This document shows, piece after piece, positions 9,013-17,850 of a DNA stretch of 64,000 nt. This DNA is from Hymenobacter sp. BT559 (GTDB lineage Bacteria > Bacteroidota > Bacteroidia > Cytophagales > Hymenobacteraceae): NCBI RefSeq assembly GCF_016427535.1, contig NZ_JAELXV010000001.1, forward strand, positions 124,001 through 188,000, in the 5' to 3' direction. Numbering within the stretch: the stretch's first letter is position 1; each line of letters begins with the position of its first letter. The position numbers were made by a program, and so were the translations under genes. The notes under the pieces are model-generated. The model did no database searches, was not told the origin of the DNA, and worked only from the letters and a program-made list of their open reading frames with translations.

Positions 9013-9627
9013 ATGGCAACTCCCTTCTCTAGCCGATTCCGCCATTTTTTCCAGAAAATGACTGACGATAAACATATGAACCCCGACGACCAGCCCCTGA
9101 CTGACAGCCCCGCCGAGCACGCCGCCGGTGAGCAAGACCTCACTACCGATGCCACCGCTTCCGAAGCTGGTGCTGCGCAAGGTGCTAGCCGCGCAGATGC
9201 TGAACTGGCCGACCTAAAGGACAAGTACCTGCGCCTAGCAGCTGAGTTTGAAAACTACAAGCGCCGCACTGCTAAAGAGCGTACCGACCTGTTCAAGACC
9301 GCTAACCAGGAACTGATGGTAGCCCTGCTGCCGGTGCTCGACGACTTCGACCGCGCCCGCCAGCACACCCAAGGCGTTGCCGACCCAGCCGCCTTGCAAA
9401 ACGCGCTTGATATCACGTATAACAAGCTCAACAAGACCCTAGAGCAGAAGGGCCTAGCCCCGATGAATGCCAAAGGCGGCGACTTTGACGCCGAGCTGCA
9501 CGAAGCCATCACGCAAATTCCGGCGCCAAGCGACGATTTGCGCGGCAAGATTGTTGACGAGATTGAGAAAGGCTACTACCTGGGCGATAAAGTAATTCGC
9601 CACGCTAAAGTGATTTTAGGTCAGTAA
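9013..9627 (+). CDS. grpE: Nucleotide exchange factor GrpE
   Basis: A 204-residue cytoplasmic cochaperone that releases ADP from DnaK. After an acidic, low-complexity N-terminus (to about residue 60), the dimerising coiled coil (DLKDKYLRLAAEFENYKRRT) leads into the beta domain, ending with the GrpE signature region YYLGDKVIRHAKVILGQ. Start choice is open: ATGs at 9013, 9058 and 9076 are all in frame ahead of the disordered N-terminus; the first is given. dnaJ follows after a hairpin repeat, so the two are likely one heat-shock unit; dnaK is not in this window. Confidence 0.93.
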   Translation: MATPFSSRFRHFFQKMTDDKHMNPDDQPLTDSPAEHAAGEQDLTTDATASEAGAAQGASRADAELADLKDKYLRLAAEFENYKRRTAKERTDLFKTANQELMVALLPVLDDFDRARQHTQGVADPAALQNALDITYNKLNKTLEQKGLAPMNAKGGDFDAELHEAITQIPAPSDDLRGKIVDEIEKGYYLGDKVIRHAKVILGQ

Positions 9628-9636
9628 GTAATTATT

Positions 9637-9734
9637 CTGTCATGCTGGGCTTGGGAGGCATCCGGGCTGGCTAGCTAACGTGTTATCTTTAACGTTTGCT
9701 AGCAGCTGAAAGGCTTTGCAAACCAGCATGACAG
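9637..9734. repeat. REP-like inverted repeat between grpE and dnaJ
   Basis: The outer arms CTGTCATGCTGG..CCAGCATGACAG pair perfectly over 12 bases, with weaker pairing further in and a nested GCTAGCTAACG..CGTTTGCTAGC stem at about 9669-9703. It is a diverged member of the GTCATGCTGAGC family. Its place between two heat-shock genes may affect the ratio of their transcripts. Confidence 0.65.
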
Positions 9735-9752
9735 ACGTTTTTTGATACTACA

Positions 9753-10895
9753 ATGGCAACCGTAAAGCGCGATTATTACGAAGTATTAGGGGTGGCAAAA
9801 AATGCGGAAGGCGACGTAATTAAGTCGGCCTACCGCAAGATGGCTATCAAGTACCACCCGGATAAGAACCCCGACGACCCTACGGCCGAGGATAAGTTTA
9901 AGGAAGCTGCTGAGGCCTACGAAGTGCTCTCTGATGCCGATAAGCGGGCGCGCTACGACCGCTTTGGCCACCAGGGCATGGGCGGTGCCAGCGGTGGCGG
10001 CCCCAATATGGAGGATATCTTCTCGCAGTTCGGCGATATTTTCGGCGGCGGGGGCTTCGATAGCTTCTTTGGGGGCGGTGGGCAGCGTGGCGGCCGCCGC
10101 GTGAAGAAGGGCTCTAATCTGCGCATTAAGCTCAAACTTGACCTAGAAGAGGTTGCCAATGGCGTAGAAAAGAAAATCAAGGTGAAGCGCTATGTGGCGT
10201 GCTCGCCGTGCAGCGGCACCGGCGCCAAAAACGGCACTGAGCTCAAAACCTGCGCTACTTGCCAGGGTCAGGGCCAGGTAAAGAAGGTAGTGAACACGAT
10301 GCTCGGCCAGATGGTGAGCGCCAACACCTGCCCCACCTGCCACGGCGAAGGCAAAACCATCTCAACGACCTGCGATGTGTGCAAGGGTGAAGGCCGCCAG
10401 CTGAATGAGGAAGTAATTCCGATTAACATTCCGGCGGGCGTAGCCAACGATATGCAGCTGAGCATGAGCGGCAAAGGCAATTACCCCGAGCGTGGTGGTG
10501 TGCCTGGCGACCTGCTCATTCAGATTGAGGAAGAGCCGCATGAATTCCTCAAGCGCGATGGCAACAACATCATGTTTGAGCAGTACATCAGCTTCGTGGA
10601 TGCGGCCCTAGGTGCCAGCCTGGAGGTGCCCACCATCGAAGGCAAGGTGAAAATCAAGGTCGATGCAGGTACCCAGCCTGGCAAGATTCTGCGCCTGCGC
10701 GGCAAAGGCATCAAGGACCTGAACGGCTACGGCCGCGGCGACCAACTGATTCATCTCAATGTGTGGACGCCCAAGAACGTGAGCAGCCAGGAGCGCGAGC
10801 TATTGGAGAAGCTGCGTGATTCGGACAACTTCACGCCGCACCCGGGCAAGAATGAGAAAGGCTTCTTCGAGAAGGTAAAAGAATACTTTCAATAA
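9753..10895 (+). CDS. dnaJ: Chaperone protein DnaJ
   Basis: A 380-residue type I J-domain cochaperone that stimulates DnaK ATPase and hands over substrates. The J domain (residues 1-70) has the HPD triad ([10 protein letters not shown]). A Gly/Phe-rich linker (about 72-112, [13 protein letters not shown]) follows. The zinc region has all four CxxCxGxG repeats: [24 protein letters not shown] and CDVCKGEG. The C-terminal substrate domains are complete. It has normal length and is downstream of grpE. A strong intrinsic terminator follows at 10933-10971. Confidence 0.97.
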   Translation: MATVKRDYYEVLGVAKNAEGDVIKSAYRKMAIKYHPDKNPDDPTAEDKFKEAAEAYEVLSDADKRARYDRFGHQGMGGASGGGPNMEDIFSQFGDIFGGGGFDSFFGGGGQRGGRRVKKGSNLRIKLKLDLEEVANGVEKKIKVKRYVACSPCSGTGAKNGTELKTCATCQGQGQVKKVVNTMLGQMVSANTCPTCHGEGKTISTTCDVCKGEGRQLNEEVIPINIPAGVANDMQLSMSGKGNYPERGGVPGDLLIQIEEEPHEFLKRDGNNIMFEQYISFVDAALGASLEVPTIEGKVKIKVDAGTQPGKILRLRGKGIKDLNGYGRGDQLIHLNVWTPKNVSSQERELLEKLRDSDNFTPHPGKNEKGFFEKVKEYFQ

Positions 10896-10932
10896 CCAGC
10901 GACTTAGCGAAATACGTCAGCGGTTTTGAAAT

Positions 10933-10971
10933 AAAAAGCCCCGCTTGGCCACTGGCTAAGCGGGGCTTTTT
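10933..10971 (+). terminator. Intrinsic terminator after dnaJ
   Basis: The stem AAAAAGCCCCGCTT / AAGCGGGGCTTTTT has a 12-base loop and a terminal T run. It lies 38 bp after the dnaJ stop and ends the grpE-dnaJ unit. The A run on the other side would let it work on the opposite strand too. Confidence 0.9.
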
Positions 10972-11096
10972 GTGCTTGGCAGGGCAGGCGCTAGTAGCAG
11001 TCGCTCTCAAAATCTGATTAAGCAAGAAAATACCCGGTAGGGAGGTGTAATGCACCGCGGGCTTGGACGATTACTTTGCCGAAACCTTTACCCCGC

Positions 11097-11606
11097 ATGA
11101 GCGCTGTCCCGTCTGCCGATTTTTTGGCTGCCTTGCACGAGTACCAGCCACTGGTGCGCCGTGTGTGCCGGCTCTATTGTCAAGACGCCGACGACCGGCA
11201 GGACTTGTTTCAGGAGATAGTGCTGCAGCTGTGGCGCGCGTGGCCGCGCTACGTGCCGCAGCCCGATGCTAAGCTCAGCACCTGGCTCTACCGCATTGCC
11301 CTGAACGTAGCCATTTCTAACCTGCGGCAGCGCACCCGTCGCCCCGCCGTGGTGGGGCTCGAAGACGACGCGGCCCGCTACCTGGCCCAGGCCACCGAAA
11401 CTAGCGCCTACGAGCCCGAAGAAATGGCTGCGCTCTACGTGGCCATCAATCGGCTCTCCGACGTGGACAAAGCCTTCGTGCTGCTTTATCTGGAAGACCG
11501 GCCTTATGACGAAATGGCTGACATCCTAGGTATTACTCAGAATAATGTACGTGTGAAAATGCACCGGGTACAAGAGAAGCTGCGCAAGCTACTTGTGCCT
11601 CATTAA
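11097..11606 (+). CDS. ECF-type RNA polymerase sigma factor
   Basis: A 169-residue sigma-70-family protein of the extracytoplasmic-function type. Region 2 covers about residues 10-80 (QDLFQEIVLQLWRAWPRY, then STWLYRIALNVAIS), and region 4 is the C-terminal helix-turn-helix (DRPYDEMADILGITQNNVRV). It should direct RNA polymerase to a small regulon that may include its own operon. A TTG at 11076 extends the frame by seven codons, but the ATG at 11097 is preferred; TTACTTTG just upstream (11071-11078) resembles a -7 box. It is followed after 21 bp by a small membrane protein that is a plausible anti-sigma factor. Confidence 0.9.
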   Translation: MSAVPSADFLAALHEYQPLVRRVCRLYCQDADDRQDLFQEIVLQLWRAWPRYVPQPDAKLSTWLYRIALNVAISNLRQRTRRPAVVGLEDDAARYLAQATETSAYEPEEMAALYVAINRLSDVDKAFVLLYLEDRPYDEMADILGITQNNVRVKMHRVQEKLRKLLVPH

Positions 11607-11627
11607 TTCTCTAACCGCGATTTGACT

Positions 11628-12266
11628 ATGGAACTTGATGACCTGCGCCGCCAGTGGCAGCAGCCCGAGCCGACGGTACCGGCCGCGTTCAATAAAGCAG
11701 CCCTGGCGCAGCTACTAGCTCAGCAGTCGAGCAGTATTTTGGTCAAGCTGCGCCGTAATGCCCGGCTTGAGTTGGCTATAAACTATGCCATACTGCCGGT
11801 GGCCGTAGCGGTAGCCGGCTGGGCGCCTATGCTGTGGGTAAGACTATTTGGGGGGCTGCTGGCGCTGCTCGCAGTAGTGTGTATCGGCTATTTCTACCGT
11901 AAGCTGGGGCTGCTGCGCAAGATGGATAACCCAGATGATGACCTACGAGGCCATTTGCTGCATATTACGCAGGGGCTGCGTGCACTCATCAAATTCTATT
12001 ATCGCCTTACGCTGGCCATGATTCCAGTAACCATGCTCCTGAATATGGTAATGGTGCTGACCACGATGCGTGGGCCCGTAACGACTTTTAAAGTCAGTAT
12101 CATAATGGCCGGTTTGCTGCTTATGAGTGTACTGATTTATTGGCCGGTGGCCCAGGGTACCCATTGGTACTTGCAGCGCCTTTATGGCCAGCACCTCGAC
12201 CGGCTCGAGGGCCAACTACGCGAACTGGACGAGGAAGCAGGTCCTAGGGTAGCAGAAAGTCACTAA
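11628..12266 (+). CDS. Membrane protein, candidate partner (anti-sigma) of the upstream sigma factor
   Basis: A 212-residue protein without a recognised domain. A soluble N-terminal segment of about 45 residues (MELDDLRRQWQQPEP) comes first, then four predicted membrane helices at roughly 48-68, 69-88, 125-147 and 155-175, and a polar C-terminal tail (GQLRELDEE). The N-terminal pattern LRRQWQ is often seen in Bacteroidota membrane proteins encoded directly after ECF sigma factors. The anti-sigma role is inferred only from this position (21-bp gap, same strand) and topology. The ATG at 11628 is chosen over a TTG two codons earlier. Confidence 0.65.
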   Translation: MELDDLRRQWQQPEPTVPAAFNKAALAQLLAQQSSSILVKLRRNARLELAINYAILPVAVAVAGWAPMLWVRLFGGLLALLAVVCIGYFYRKLGLLRKMDNPDDDLRGHLLHITQGLRALIKFYYRLTLAMIPVTMLLNMVMVLTTMRGPVTTFKVSIIMAGLLLMSVLIYWPVAQGTHWYLQRLYGQHLDRLEGQLRELDEEAGPRVAESH

Positions 12267-12387
12267 CCGTTCAGAAGCGTTTTTTGCTGGTTGAGGGCCG
12301 GCTGCTACCGCTTGGCGCCTGCCGATTGCGGCTCACTGCCCTAGGCTGCTACTTTTACCCCACGTTATTCTTATTTCCTTTTTTCTC

Positions 12388-13344
12388 ATGCCACACTCTA
12401 CCACTGCGCCCATCTTGGAGGTGCGCAATGTGCGCAAGCAGTACGCCGCGCACACCGCCCTCGATGGTGTAAGCCTGGCCGTGCCCGAGCAAAGCATTTT
12501 TGGCCTGCTCGGGCCCAACGGCGCTGGCAAAACCTCGCTCATCCGCATTATCACCCAGATAACCGGCGCTGACTCAGGCGAGGTGTTTTTTCGGGGCGAG
12601 AAGCTGAATCCGAGCCACATCGGGGCTATTGGCTATTTGCCCGAAGAGCGCGGCCTCTACAAGAAGATGAAAGTGGGTGAGCAATTGCTGTACCTGGCCC
12701 AGCTCCGCGACCTCAGCCGCGCTGATGCCTTGCAGCGCATCAAAAAGTGGCTCGACCGCTTGGAACTGAAACCATGGGCGGAGAAAAATGTGGAAGACCT
12801 CAGCAAAGGCATGCAACAAAAAGTGCAATTCATCGCCACGGTGCTGCACGAGCCCAAGCTGATAATACTGGACGAGCCATTTTCGGGCTTCGACCCCATT
12901 AATGCCAATCTTATTAAAGACGAGATTCTGGCTCTGCGCGACCAAGGTGCAACTATTATTTTCTCAACCCACCGCATGGAGTCGGTTGAGGAACTGTGCG
13001 ATAGCATTGCGCTCATTAATAAGTCGCGCAAGGTGCTCGATGGGCCGGTAACCACCATTAAAAACCAGTTTAAAACTAACACCTATGAGGTGGAAGGGCA
13101 GGGCCGCTTGCTACTGATGCACCCCGACTTTGAGGTGATAGAGCAGAAAGAACGGGAAAACGGCCACTTCTATGCTCGCGTGCAGCTACACGCCGGCACC
13201 ACGCCCAACGACTTGCTGCGGTTCCTCATTGGGCAGGTGCAGGTGCACGCCTTCCGCGAGCGAATTCCGAGCATCAACGAAATTTTTATTCGCCGCGTGG
13301 GCGAAACCATGCCGGGAAGTCTGGTCGAAAACGTCACTGCTTAA
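12388..13344 (+). CDS. ABC transporter ATP-binding protein (NatA-like)
   Basis: A 318-residue cytoplasmic ATPase subunit of an ABC-2 exporter. Walker A GPNGAGKTS is near residue 41, the signature LSKGMQQK (variant of LSGGQ) near 137, Walker B LIILDEPFSGFDP near 160, and the switch STHRM near 193. The C-terminal 90 residues form the extra domain of the NatA/CcmA-like group. The permease follows 21 bp downstream, so the pair is one operon. The substrate is unknown; NatAB-type systems have been linked to Na+ or small-molecule export. Confidence 0.93.
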   Translation: MPHSTTAPILEVRNVRKQYAAHTALDGVSLAVPEQSIFGLLGPNGAGKTSLIRIITQITGADSGEVFFRGEKLNPSHIGAIGYLPEERGLYKKMKVGEQLLYLAQLRDLSRADALQRIKKWLDRLELKPWAEKNVEDLSKGMQQKVQFIATVLHEPKLIILDEPFSGFDPINANLIKDEILALRDQGATIIFSTHRMESVEELCDSIALINKSRKVLDGPVTTIKNQFKTNTYEVEGQGRLLLMHPDFEVIEQKERENGHFYARVQLHAGTTPNDLLRFLIGQVQVHAFRERIPSINEIFIRRVGETMPGSLVENVTA

Positions 13345-13365
13345 TCGGGGCGCTGCCTCTTTATT

Positions 13366-14760
13366 ATGAATAAAATTTGGCTCATTATTCAGCGCGAATA
13401 CATCACCCGCGTGCGCAAAAAAAGCTTTCTGGTGATTTCGCTGCTGGCCCCGCTGCTAATAGCGCTTACCACGGTAGGCATTGCGAAATTCAGCTCTTCC
13501 TCGGAGGCCGATGTGGTGGCCGTGCACGACCAAAGCAGCTTGAACCTGCTTGCGCGCTTACAGGACACCGACGAATTGCACTTTGTGCCCGCCGCGCCTG
13601 GCTCGTTGGCAGCCGCCCAGGCGGCCTTTGAAAAAGCTAAGCCAAGGCAAGAAGCGCTGCTCGATATTCCGGCCGACTTTACGCTTGATAATACCCAGGG
13701 CATCCAGGTGATGGGTAAGGGCAACGTGGCTCTCAAGCGGCAGCTCAATATCCGCAAGGCTGTGACCAAGGCCGTAAGCGAGTTGAAGATGGCCCGCTCG
13801 GGCATCCGGCAGGAAACCATCGACGACCTGCAAGCCAAAGTGGAACTGGCGGCCATCAACCTCGATGAGGTGGGTGGCAAGCGCAACGACGCGGGCACTA
13901 CCACTGCCATCGCCTACGCGCTGTCCATCCTGGTATACATGTTCATCTTCATCTACGGCGTGCAGGTAATGCGCGGCGTTAGCGAAGAGAAGTCGAACCG
14001 CATTATGGAAGTCATGATTTCGTCAGTGAAGCCCTTTCAGCTCATGATGGGCAAGATTTTGGGTATCGCTGGCGTAGTACTCACGCAGTTTGCCCTATGG
14101 CTGGTGCTATCCTGGGGTATTACTACAGTAGTCGCGCCCTTGCTGCTAAAGGCCGATAAGCCAACTGCCACGGCCGCCGCCCCAGTTGCTAGCAGCGCCA
14201 CCGCCACGCCGGCTACCGGCACTACCGCCGTGGTCACCAGCCCGGCCGCCACCCCCAGCAGTTCGGAGACATTGGGCGAAGCTCCCCGGCCCGGCCAATC
14301 GCTCGGTATCTGGAGCGTACTTGGGGGACTGCCCATTGGTAGCATTCTGGGCGGGTTTATGTTCTTCTTCCTGGGAGGGTATCTGCTGTACTCGTCGCTG
14401 TTTGCGGCTATCGGCTCAGCTGTAGATGACCAGACCGATGCCCAACAATTCATGTTCCCAGTAACGATACCGCTCATTCTGAGCTATGTCGTGAGCATCA
14501 GCGTTATTATCAATGGCGACCCCAATGGTCCACTGGCTTTCTGGTTATCTATGATTCCACTAACCTCACCCATTGCCATGGTGATGCGTCTGCCCTTCGG
14601 TGTGCCGGCGTGGCAACTGGCGCTGTCGGGCACGCTGCTGGTGCTGGGCTTCATTGGCACTACATGGGTGGCCGCGCGCATCTACCGGGTAGGCATCCTG
14701 ATGTACGGCAAAAAAGTGACGTACAAGGAGCTATCGAAATGGATGTTTTACAAGGGGTAA
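13366..14760 (+). CDS. ABC-2 type transporter permease (NatB-like)
   Basis: A 464-residue membrane subunit paired with the ATPase just upstream. Topology: one helix at about residues 22-42 (FLVISLLAPLLIALT), a periplasmic domain of about 140 residues, then five or more helices from residue 180 on (YALSILVYMFIFIYGVQVM). The conserved segment RGVSEEKSNRIMEVMISSVKP is typical of the family, although it is split here by line length. Between helices near residues 265-305 sits an Ala/Thr/Pro/Ser-rich stretch (TATAAAPVASSATATPATG) not expected in the family core. A strong terminator follows. Confidence 0.9.
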   Translation: MNKIWLIIQREYITRVRKKSFLVISLLAPLLIALTTVGIAKFSSSSEADVVAVHDQSSLNLLARLQDTDELHFVPAAPGSLAAAQAAFEKAKPRQEALLDIPADFTLDNTQGIQVMGKGNVALKRQLNIRKAVTKAVSELKMARSGIRQETIDDLQAKVELAAINLDEVGGKRNDAGTTTAIAYALSILVYMFIFIYGVQVMRGVSEEKSNRIMEVMISSVKPFQLMMGKILGIAGVVLTQFALWLVLSWGITTVVAPLLLKADKPTATAAAPVASSATATPATGTTAVVTSPAATPSSSETLGEAPRPGQSLGIWSVLGGLPIGSILGGFMFFFLGGYLLYSSLFAAIGSAVDDQTDAQQFMFPVTIPLILSYVVSISVIINGDPNGPLAFWLSMIPLTSPIAMVMRLPFGVPAWQLALSGTLLVLGFIGTTWVAARIYRVGILMYGKKVTYKELSKWMFYKG

Positions 14761-14772
14761 TACCTAGGCAAT

Positions 14773-14808
14773 AAAAAAGCCCGGCTGCGCGAGCGGCCGG
14801 GCTTTTTT
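14773..14808 (+). terminator. Intrinsic terminator between convergent ABC permease and kinase genes
   Basis: The stem AAAAAAGCCCGGC / GCCGGGCTTTTTT has a 10-base loop. Poly-A on one side and poly-T on the other let it serve both the permease gene (+) and the kinase gene (-) that ends at 14822. Confidence 0.9.
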
Positions 14809-14821
14809 TGTAGCTAGCGTC

Positions 14822-15667
14822 CTAGCTTTCGTGGTAGCTCACGAGGTCGTCGATAGGCGAACGAATGATTTTACCGACCTGCATGCCGTGGCTGTTGGCC
14901 ACCTGCGTGAGGGCGTCGCGGAAGTTGTAGCCCACCGAGCCAATGCAGTTGAAGGTATAGTCTTGGTAGTTGGGGTAGTGCAGCACAATGTTCTGGAAGA
15001 AGGCTTCGAAGGCCTCCACCACGATTTGGCGGCAATAGCTTACGTTGTTGTGGTCGTAGGCAAACTTGGCGAAGCTGGCCAGGTAGCGGTTGGGTAGCGG
15101 CTTGTTGTAGAGCTGGTCGATGATATCGTTGCGCGAGCCTAGGTGGTATTCCGACTTAAGGGCTTCGCCTAGGCCGTCGGGCAGCGAGCCACGCAGGTAG
15201 TCGCGCAGCAGGCGCTTGCCCAAGAACGAGCCGCTGCCTTCGTCGCCCAGGAAATAGCCCAGCGAGTCTACATTGTACGTGATTTTATCGCCGTCGTAGA
15301 TGCACGAGTTGGTGCCCGTACCCAGGATGGCAGCAAAGCCCGGCTTGCGGCCCAGTAGGGCGCGAGCGGCGGCCAGCAGGTCTTCGGTCACCTCCACGCG
15401 GTTGGCGTTGGGGAAGGTGTGGCGCATGGCGGCGGCGATGGTTTCGGCCTTAGCCTCGCTCGACACCCCGGCGCCGTAGAAGTAAATTTCGCGCACCTCG
15501 GCGCGGTTCATGTCGTCGGGCAGGTCTTTATCGAGCGAAGCCGTGATGAATGGCGTGTCCACAAAATCAGGGTTATAGCCCTGGGTGTTGAAGTACACGC
15601 GCTGGCCCTCGTCGGAGAGTAGGCACCAGTTGGTCTTGGTAGAGCCGCCGTCGGCAATGAGTATCAT
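14822..15667 (-). CDS. BadF/BadG-type ATPase, N-acetylglucosamine-kinase-like
   Basis: A 281-residue protein of the actin-like ATPase (ASKHA) fold. Motifs in order are phosphate-1 DGGSTKTNW near residue 6, phosphate-2 ILGTGTNSCIYDG near 114, GDEGSGSFLGKRLL near 142, and the adenosine motif CIGSVGYNF near 243. In Bacteroidota this group is annotated as N-acetylglucosamine kinase, phosphorylating sugars recovered from cell-wall turnover. Substrate identity is family inference. It stands alone, with a convergent exporter on one side and the DisA_N-domain gene upstream on the same strand, separated by a strong terminator. Confidence 0.85.
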   Translation of the reverse strand: MILIADGGSTKTNWCLLSDEGQRVYFNTQGYNPDFVDTPFITASLDKDLPDDMNRAEVREIYFYGAGVSSEAKAETIAAAMRHTFPNANRVEVTEDLLAAARALLGRKPGFAAILGTGTNSCIYDGDKITYNVDSLGYFLGDEGSGSFLGKRLLRDYLRGSLPDGLGEALKSEYHLGSRNDIIDQLYNKPLPNRYLASFAKFAYDHNNVSYCRQIVVEAFEAFFQNIVLHYPNYQDYTFNCIGSVGYNFRDALTQVANSHGMQVGKIIRSPIDDLVSYHES

Positions 15668-15799
15668 GTTTTTTGAACTGTTAGCTAGTAGCGGGGGGCC
15701 AGTAGCTTTTAGGTGAGGGGAAATCTGCCGTGCAGCCAGCTAGGTGCCGGCGCGAACAAGGCGCTAAAATAACGGCTAGCTAGCGGACACTAGCTATTT

Positions 15800-15857
15800 A
15801 AAAAAATAGCTGCCAGCAAAGCGCTAGCAGCTAACAGCTAGCGCTTTGCTGGCAGCT
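15800..15857 (-). terminator. Strong hairpin terminator after the DisA_N-domain gene
   Basis: A perfect 21-bp stem (15808-15828 pairing with 15837-15857) with an 8-base loop is followed, on the minus strand, by a T run (complement of 15799-15806). It lies 9 bp past the end of the minus-strand diadenylate-cyclase-like gene. The arms contain GCGCTAGC, and a second small hairpin (TAGCTATTT/AAATAGCTA) overlaps its far side. Confidence 0.8.
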
Positions 15858-15865
15858 CGAAAAAA

Positions 15866-17389
15866 CTAGGCGTGCAGCGCCGAAGGCAGCAAGTCAATCC
15901 AGCCATCTTCGCTCACCACTACGGCCAGGCAGGGGTAGGGCGACGAACTAGTGTAGCGCACGGCCGAGTTGTAGCGGGCGCCGCGGCTGCTGTCACCCTT
16001 TTCTGTGGCTTGCCCGTCGAGGATTACCCCAATGGCGTAGCACGTGCCGTTGGGCTCGATGAGGACTGCCCCGTCGATACTGCTGGCTTGGCGCAGTACG
16101 GGCGTGGTCATCACCCTAGGTACCACCCGGAAGCACTGGCGACGCAAGCGCTCGGCCTCGGGCTTGGCGCCGGTGCTGATGCAGAGCATAGTGCCGTGGC
16201 TTTGGTTGGAGGCTTCAAGGGCTAGCTCCCACAGAAAGGAAATTTCCTCCGTCGATAAGTCAGGAAATACCTGGTGCGCCACCCGAGCGAAGTTGTCGGC
16301 CTGCACCTTGCTTTGGGGCAGGCGCGGCGTATTACTGACCACTCGCATGAGGGTATGGCCGCCGTGGCGCAGCTCCCAGCCGTAGTGGTTGGTAAACTGA
16401 ATGGTGGCCAGCGGCTCGTATTTTTCGTCGTCTTCCTCTACCATGTACCCTAGGCCAAACACGTGCGACGCGTCGGAAACCAGGCCCGTGCGCCCCTCGG
16501 TGAGCTCCAGCAGCTTGCGGATAGAGCGGTGGTCACGCAAGGGCACGGGGGCTTCGAGTGTGAGCACCGGCACGATGGCCGCGTGCTGGCGGCGAGCCAG
16601 TAGCATGGTACCCTGACCCTCGCCGCCCTCGTGGCGCAGCGCCGCAATACCTAGGCAGGCATCATAAAGACCGTGGGCGCTACCCGGCGAGATGCGTAGC
16701 ATGAGGCGGCGCCCGGCCCCACGCAGCACTTCGTTGTAATCGCGGTCGAGCACTGGCTGCTCATTATCGGCAGTGTCGGCTTCGCGTAGGGCGCGAGTGC
16801 ACTCGTGCAAAAACTCGAGCACGGCCGCATGGGGCAGCGAGGCTGGGCGCGTAGAGGTAGCCTTGCCCGGCAGGGTATAGTAGGCGTTGTAGGGCCCGGC
16901 GGCGAGCTGCACCACCAGCACCACCAAGTAGCCATTGAGGCTGAGGGGGGTGGAGCAAAATGAACGGCGCGCTTCCTGGCGGCTTTCTACCAGCTCGAGC
17001 AGCGTTTGCTCGGTGGCACGGCACACCAGCTCGTACCAGTGCTGCTTTTCCATGCGGTCGTGGTCTTGCGGGTGCAAGTGGTACACGTTGTCGCGCGGGC
17101 CAGCATCGGCCTCAAATGACGCAGCCAGCGTCTTGATGCCCATAAAATCTTGCGGCGCGTAGCGCAGCGTGGGCGGCTCTACTACCACGCTATGCGGGTC
17201 GTCTTCTTCGCGGCCCGAAGCCAAGCCCAGCAAAAAGACTTCTGGCCGCAAGTTGCGGTCGAGCAAATTGAAAATACCTTCGGCAAAGAGCTGAGCCGAA
17301 ACGCGAAACAAACTTTGGTGTTCCCACATAGGGGGCAGAAAAGAGACGGTGGGGCGAGCCGGAGGAGGAGCCAGTGGAGGAGCAGTCAT
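15866..17389 (-). CDS. DisA_N (diadenylate cyclase) domain protein with large N-terminal sensor region
   Basis: A 507-residue soluble protein. The C-terminal 75 residues match the nucleotide-binding part of the DisA_N fold that makes cyclic di-AMP from ATP: the DGA motif is at about 439-441 (SIDGAVLIEPNG), the second motif RGARYNSAVRY at about 469-479 replaces the classical GxRHR, and VVSEDGWIDLLP closes the domain. The RYNSA form is also seen in archaeal-type (DacZ) cyclases. The preceding 400 residues fit what Pfam calls the DACNV probable sensor domain, by memory of the family rather than a search. The ATG at 17389 is chosen; the frame is open 26 codons further. No membrane helices are seen. 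It is not the usual membrane CdaA. Confidence 0.75.
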   Translation of the reverse strand: MTAPPLAPPPARPTVSFLPPMWEHQSLFRVSAQLFAEGIFNLLDRNLRPEVFLLGLASGREEDDPHSVVVEPPTLRYAPQDFMGIKTLAASFEADAGPRDNVYHLHPQDHDRMEKQHWYELVCRATEQTLLELVESRQEARRSFCSTPLSLNGYLVVLVVQLAAGPYNAYYTLPGKATSTRPASLPHAAVLEFLHECTRALREADTADNEQPVLDRDYNEVLRGAGRRLMLRISPGSAHGLYDACLGIAALRHEGGEGQGTMLLARRQHAAIVPVLTLEAPVPLRDHRSIRKLLELTEGRTGLVSDASHVFGLGYMVEEDDEKYEPLATIQFTNHYGWELRHGGHTLMRVVSNTPRLPQSKVQADNFARVAHQVFPDLSTEEISFLWELALEASNQSHGTMLCISTGAKPEAERLRRQCFRVVPRVMTTPVLRQASSIDGAVLIEPNGTCYAIGVILDGQATEKGDSSRGARYNSAVRYTSSSPYPCLAVVVSEDGWIDLLPSALHA

Positions 17390-17547
17390 GGTACCGAATA
17401 GCAGCCAAGTAGTACGCTTACGTAAAATTGGACTAAACAGTAGTCTGACGGCGGCCTCTTGCACCAAAAGTGCGCAAAAAATCGTATCTTCGGGCTAGCA
17501 GTTGCCGGGCTGGGCAACTGATTTCTTACCCCCATCCTGCTCAGCTT

Positions 17548-17799
17548 ATGCTCTTTGTCGACATGCTCCTGGTCATGGTGGTGGCCATTTCTTTTATTCC
17601 AATCATGACGGGCTACTGCGCCGCTTCGCGGGGCCGCTCGTTCTGGGTGTGGTTTGCGCTGGGTTGGCTGCTACCTATCGTGTCGTTTCTGCTGCTGTTT
17701 GCCCTTATTGCCCGCGATGAGCTAGACCCCGGCCGCCGCCTGCTCGGCGAGGCCCGCCAGATACTGAAAGAGGCCGAAGAAAAAGCAGTGAGTAATTAG
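17548..17799 (+). CDS. Small two-helix membrane protein
   Basis: An 83-residue protein with two hydrophobic segments, about residues 2-22 (LFVDMLLVMVVAISFIPI) and 31-53 (FWVWFALGWLLPIVSFLLL), and a charged C-terminal helix (DELDPGRRLLGEARQ). I do not recognise the family. The ATG at 17548 gives a compact protein; upstream frame is open but lacks conserved character. A TATCTTCG sequence at about 17493 resembles a -7 box. The last codons and stop (GTG AGT AAT TAG) lie in the 7-bp repeat array at 17790-17850, so the natural C-terminus may have been changed by the repeat. Confidence 0.55.
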   Translation: MLFVDMLLVMVVAISFIPIMTGYCAASRGRSFWVWFALGWLLPIVSFLLLFALIARDELDPGRRLLGEARQILKEAEEKAVSN

Positions 17800-17850
17800 T
17801 AATGAACAATGAGCAGACCGAATGATGTGTATGTTCATTGCTCACTGCTC
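17790..17850. repeat. Inverted pair of 7-bp repeat arrays (GAGTAAT / ATTGCTC)
   Basis: Left array units are GAGTAAT, TAGTAAT, GAACAAT, GAGCAGA (17790-17817); right array units are ATTGCTC, ACTGCTC (17837-17850), in the opposite orientation. The same unit occurs near 37.2-37.3 kb and inside egtB at 63.06 kb. The left array holds the stop codon of the small membrane protein, and the right array holds the stop codon of the convergent flavoprotein gene. Confidence 0.7.
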
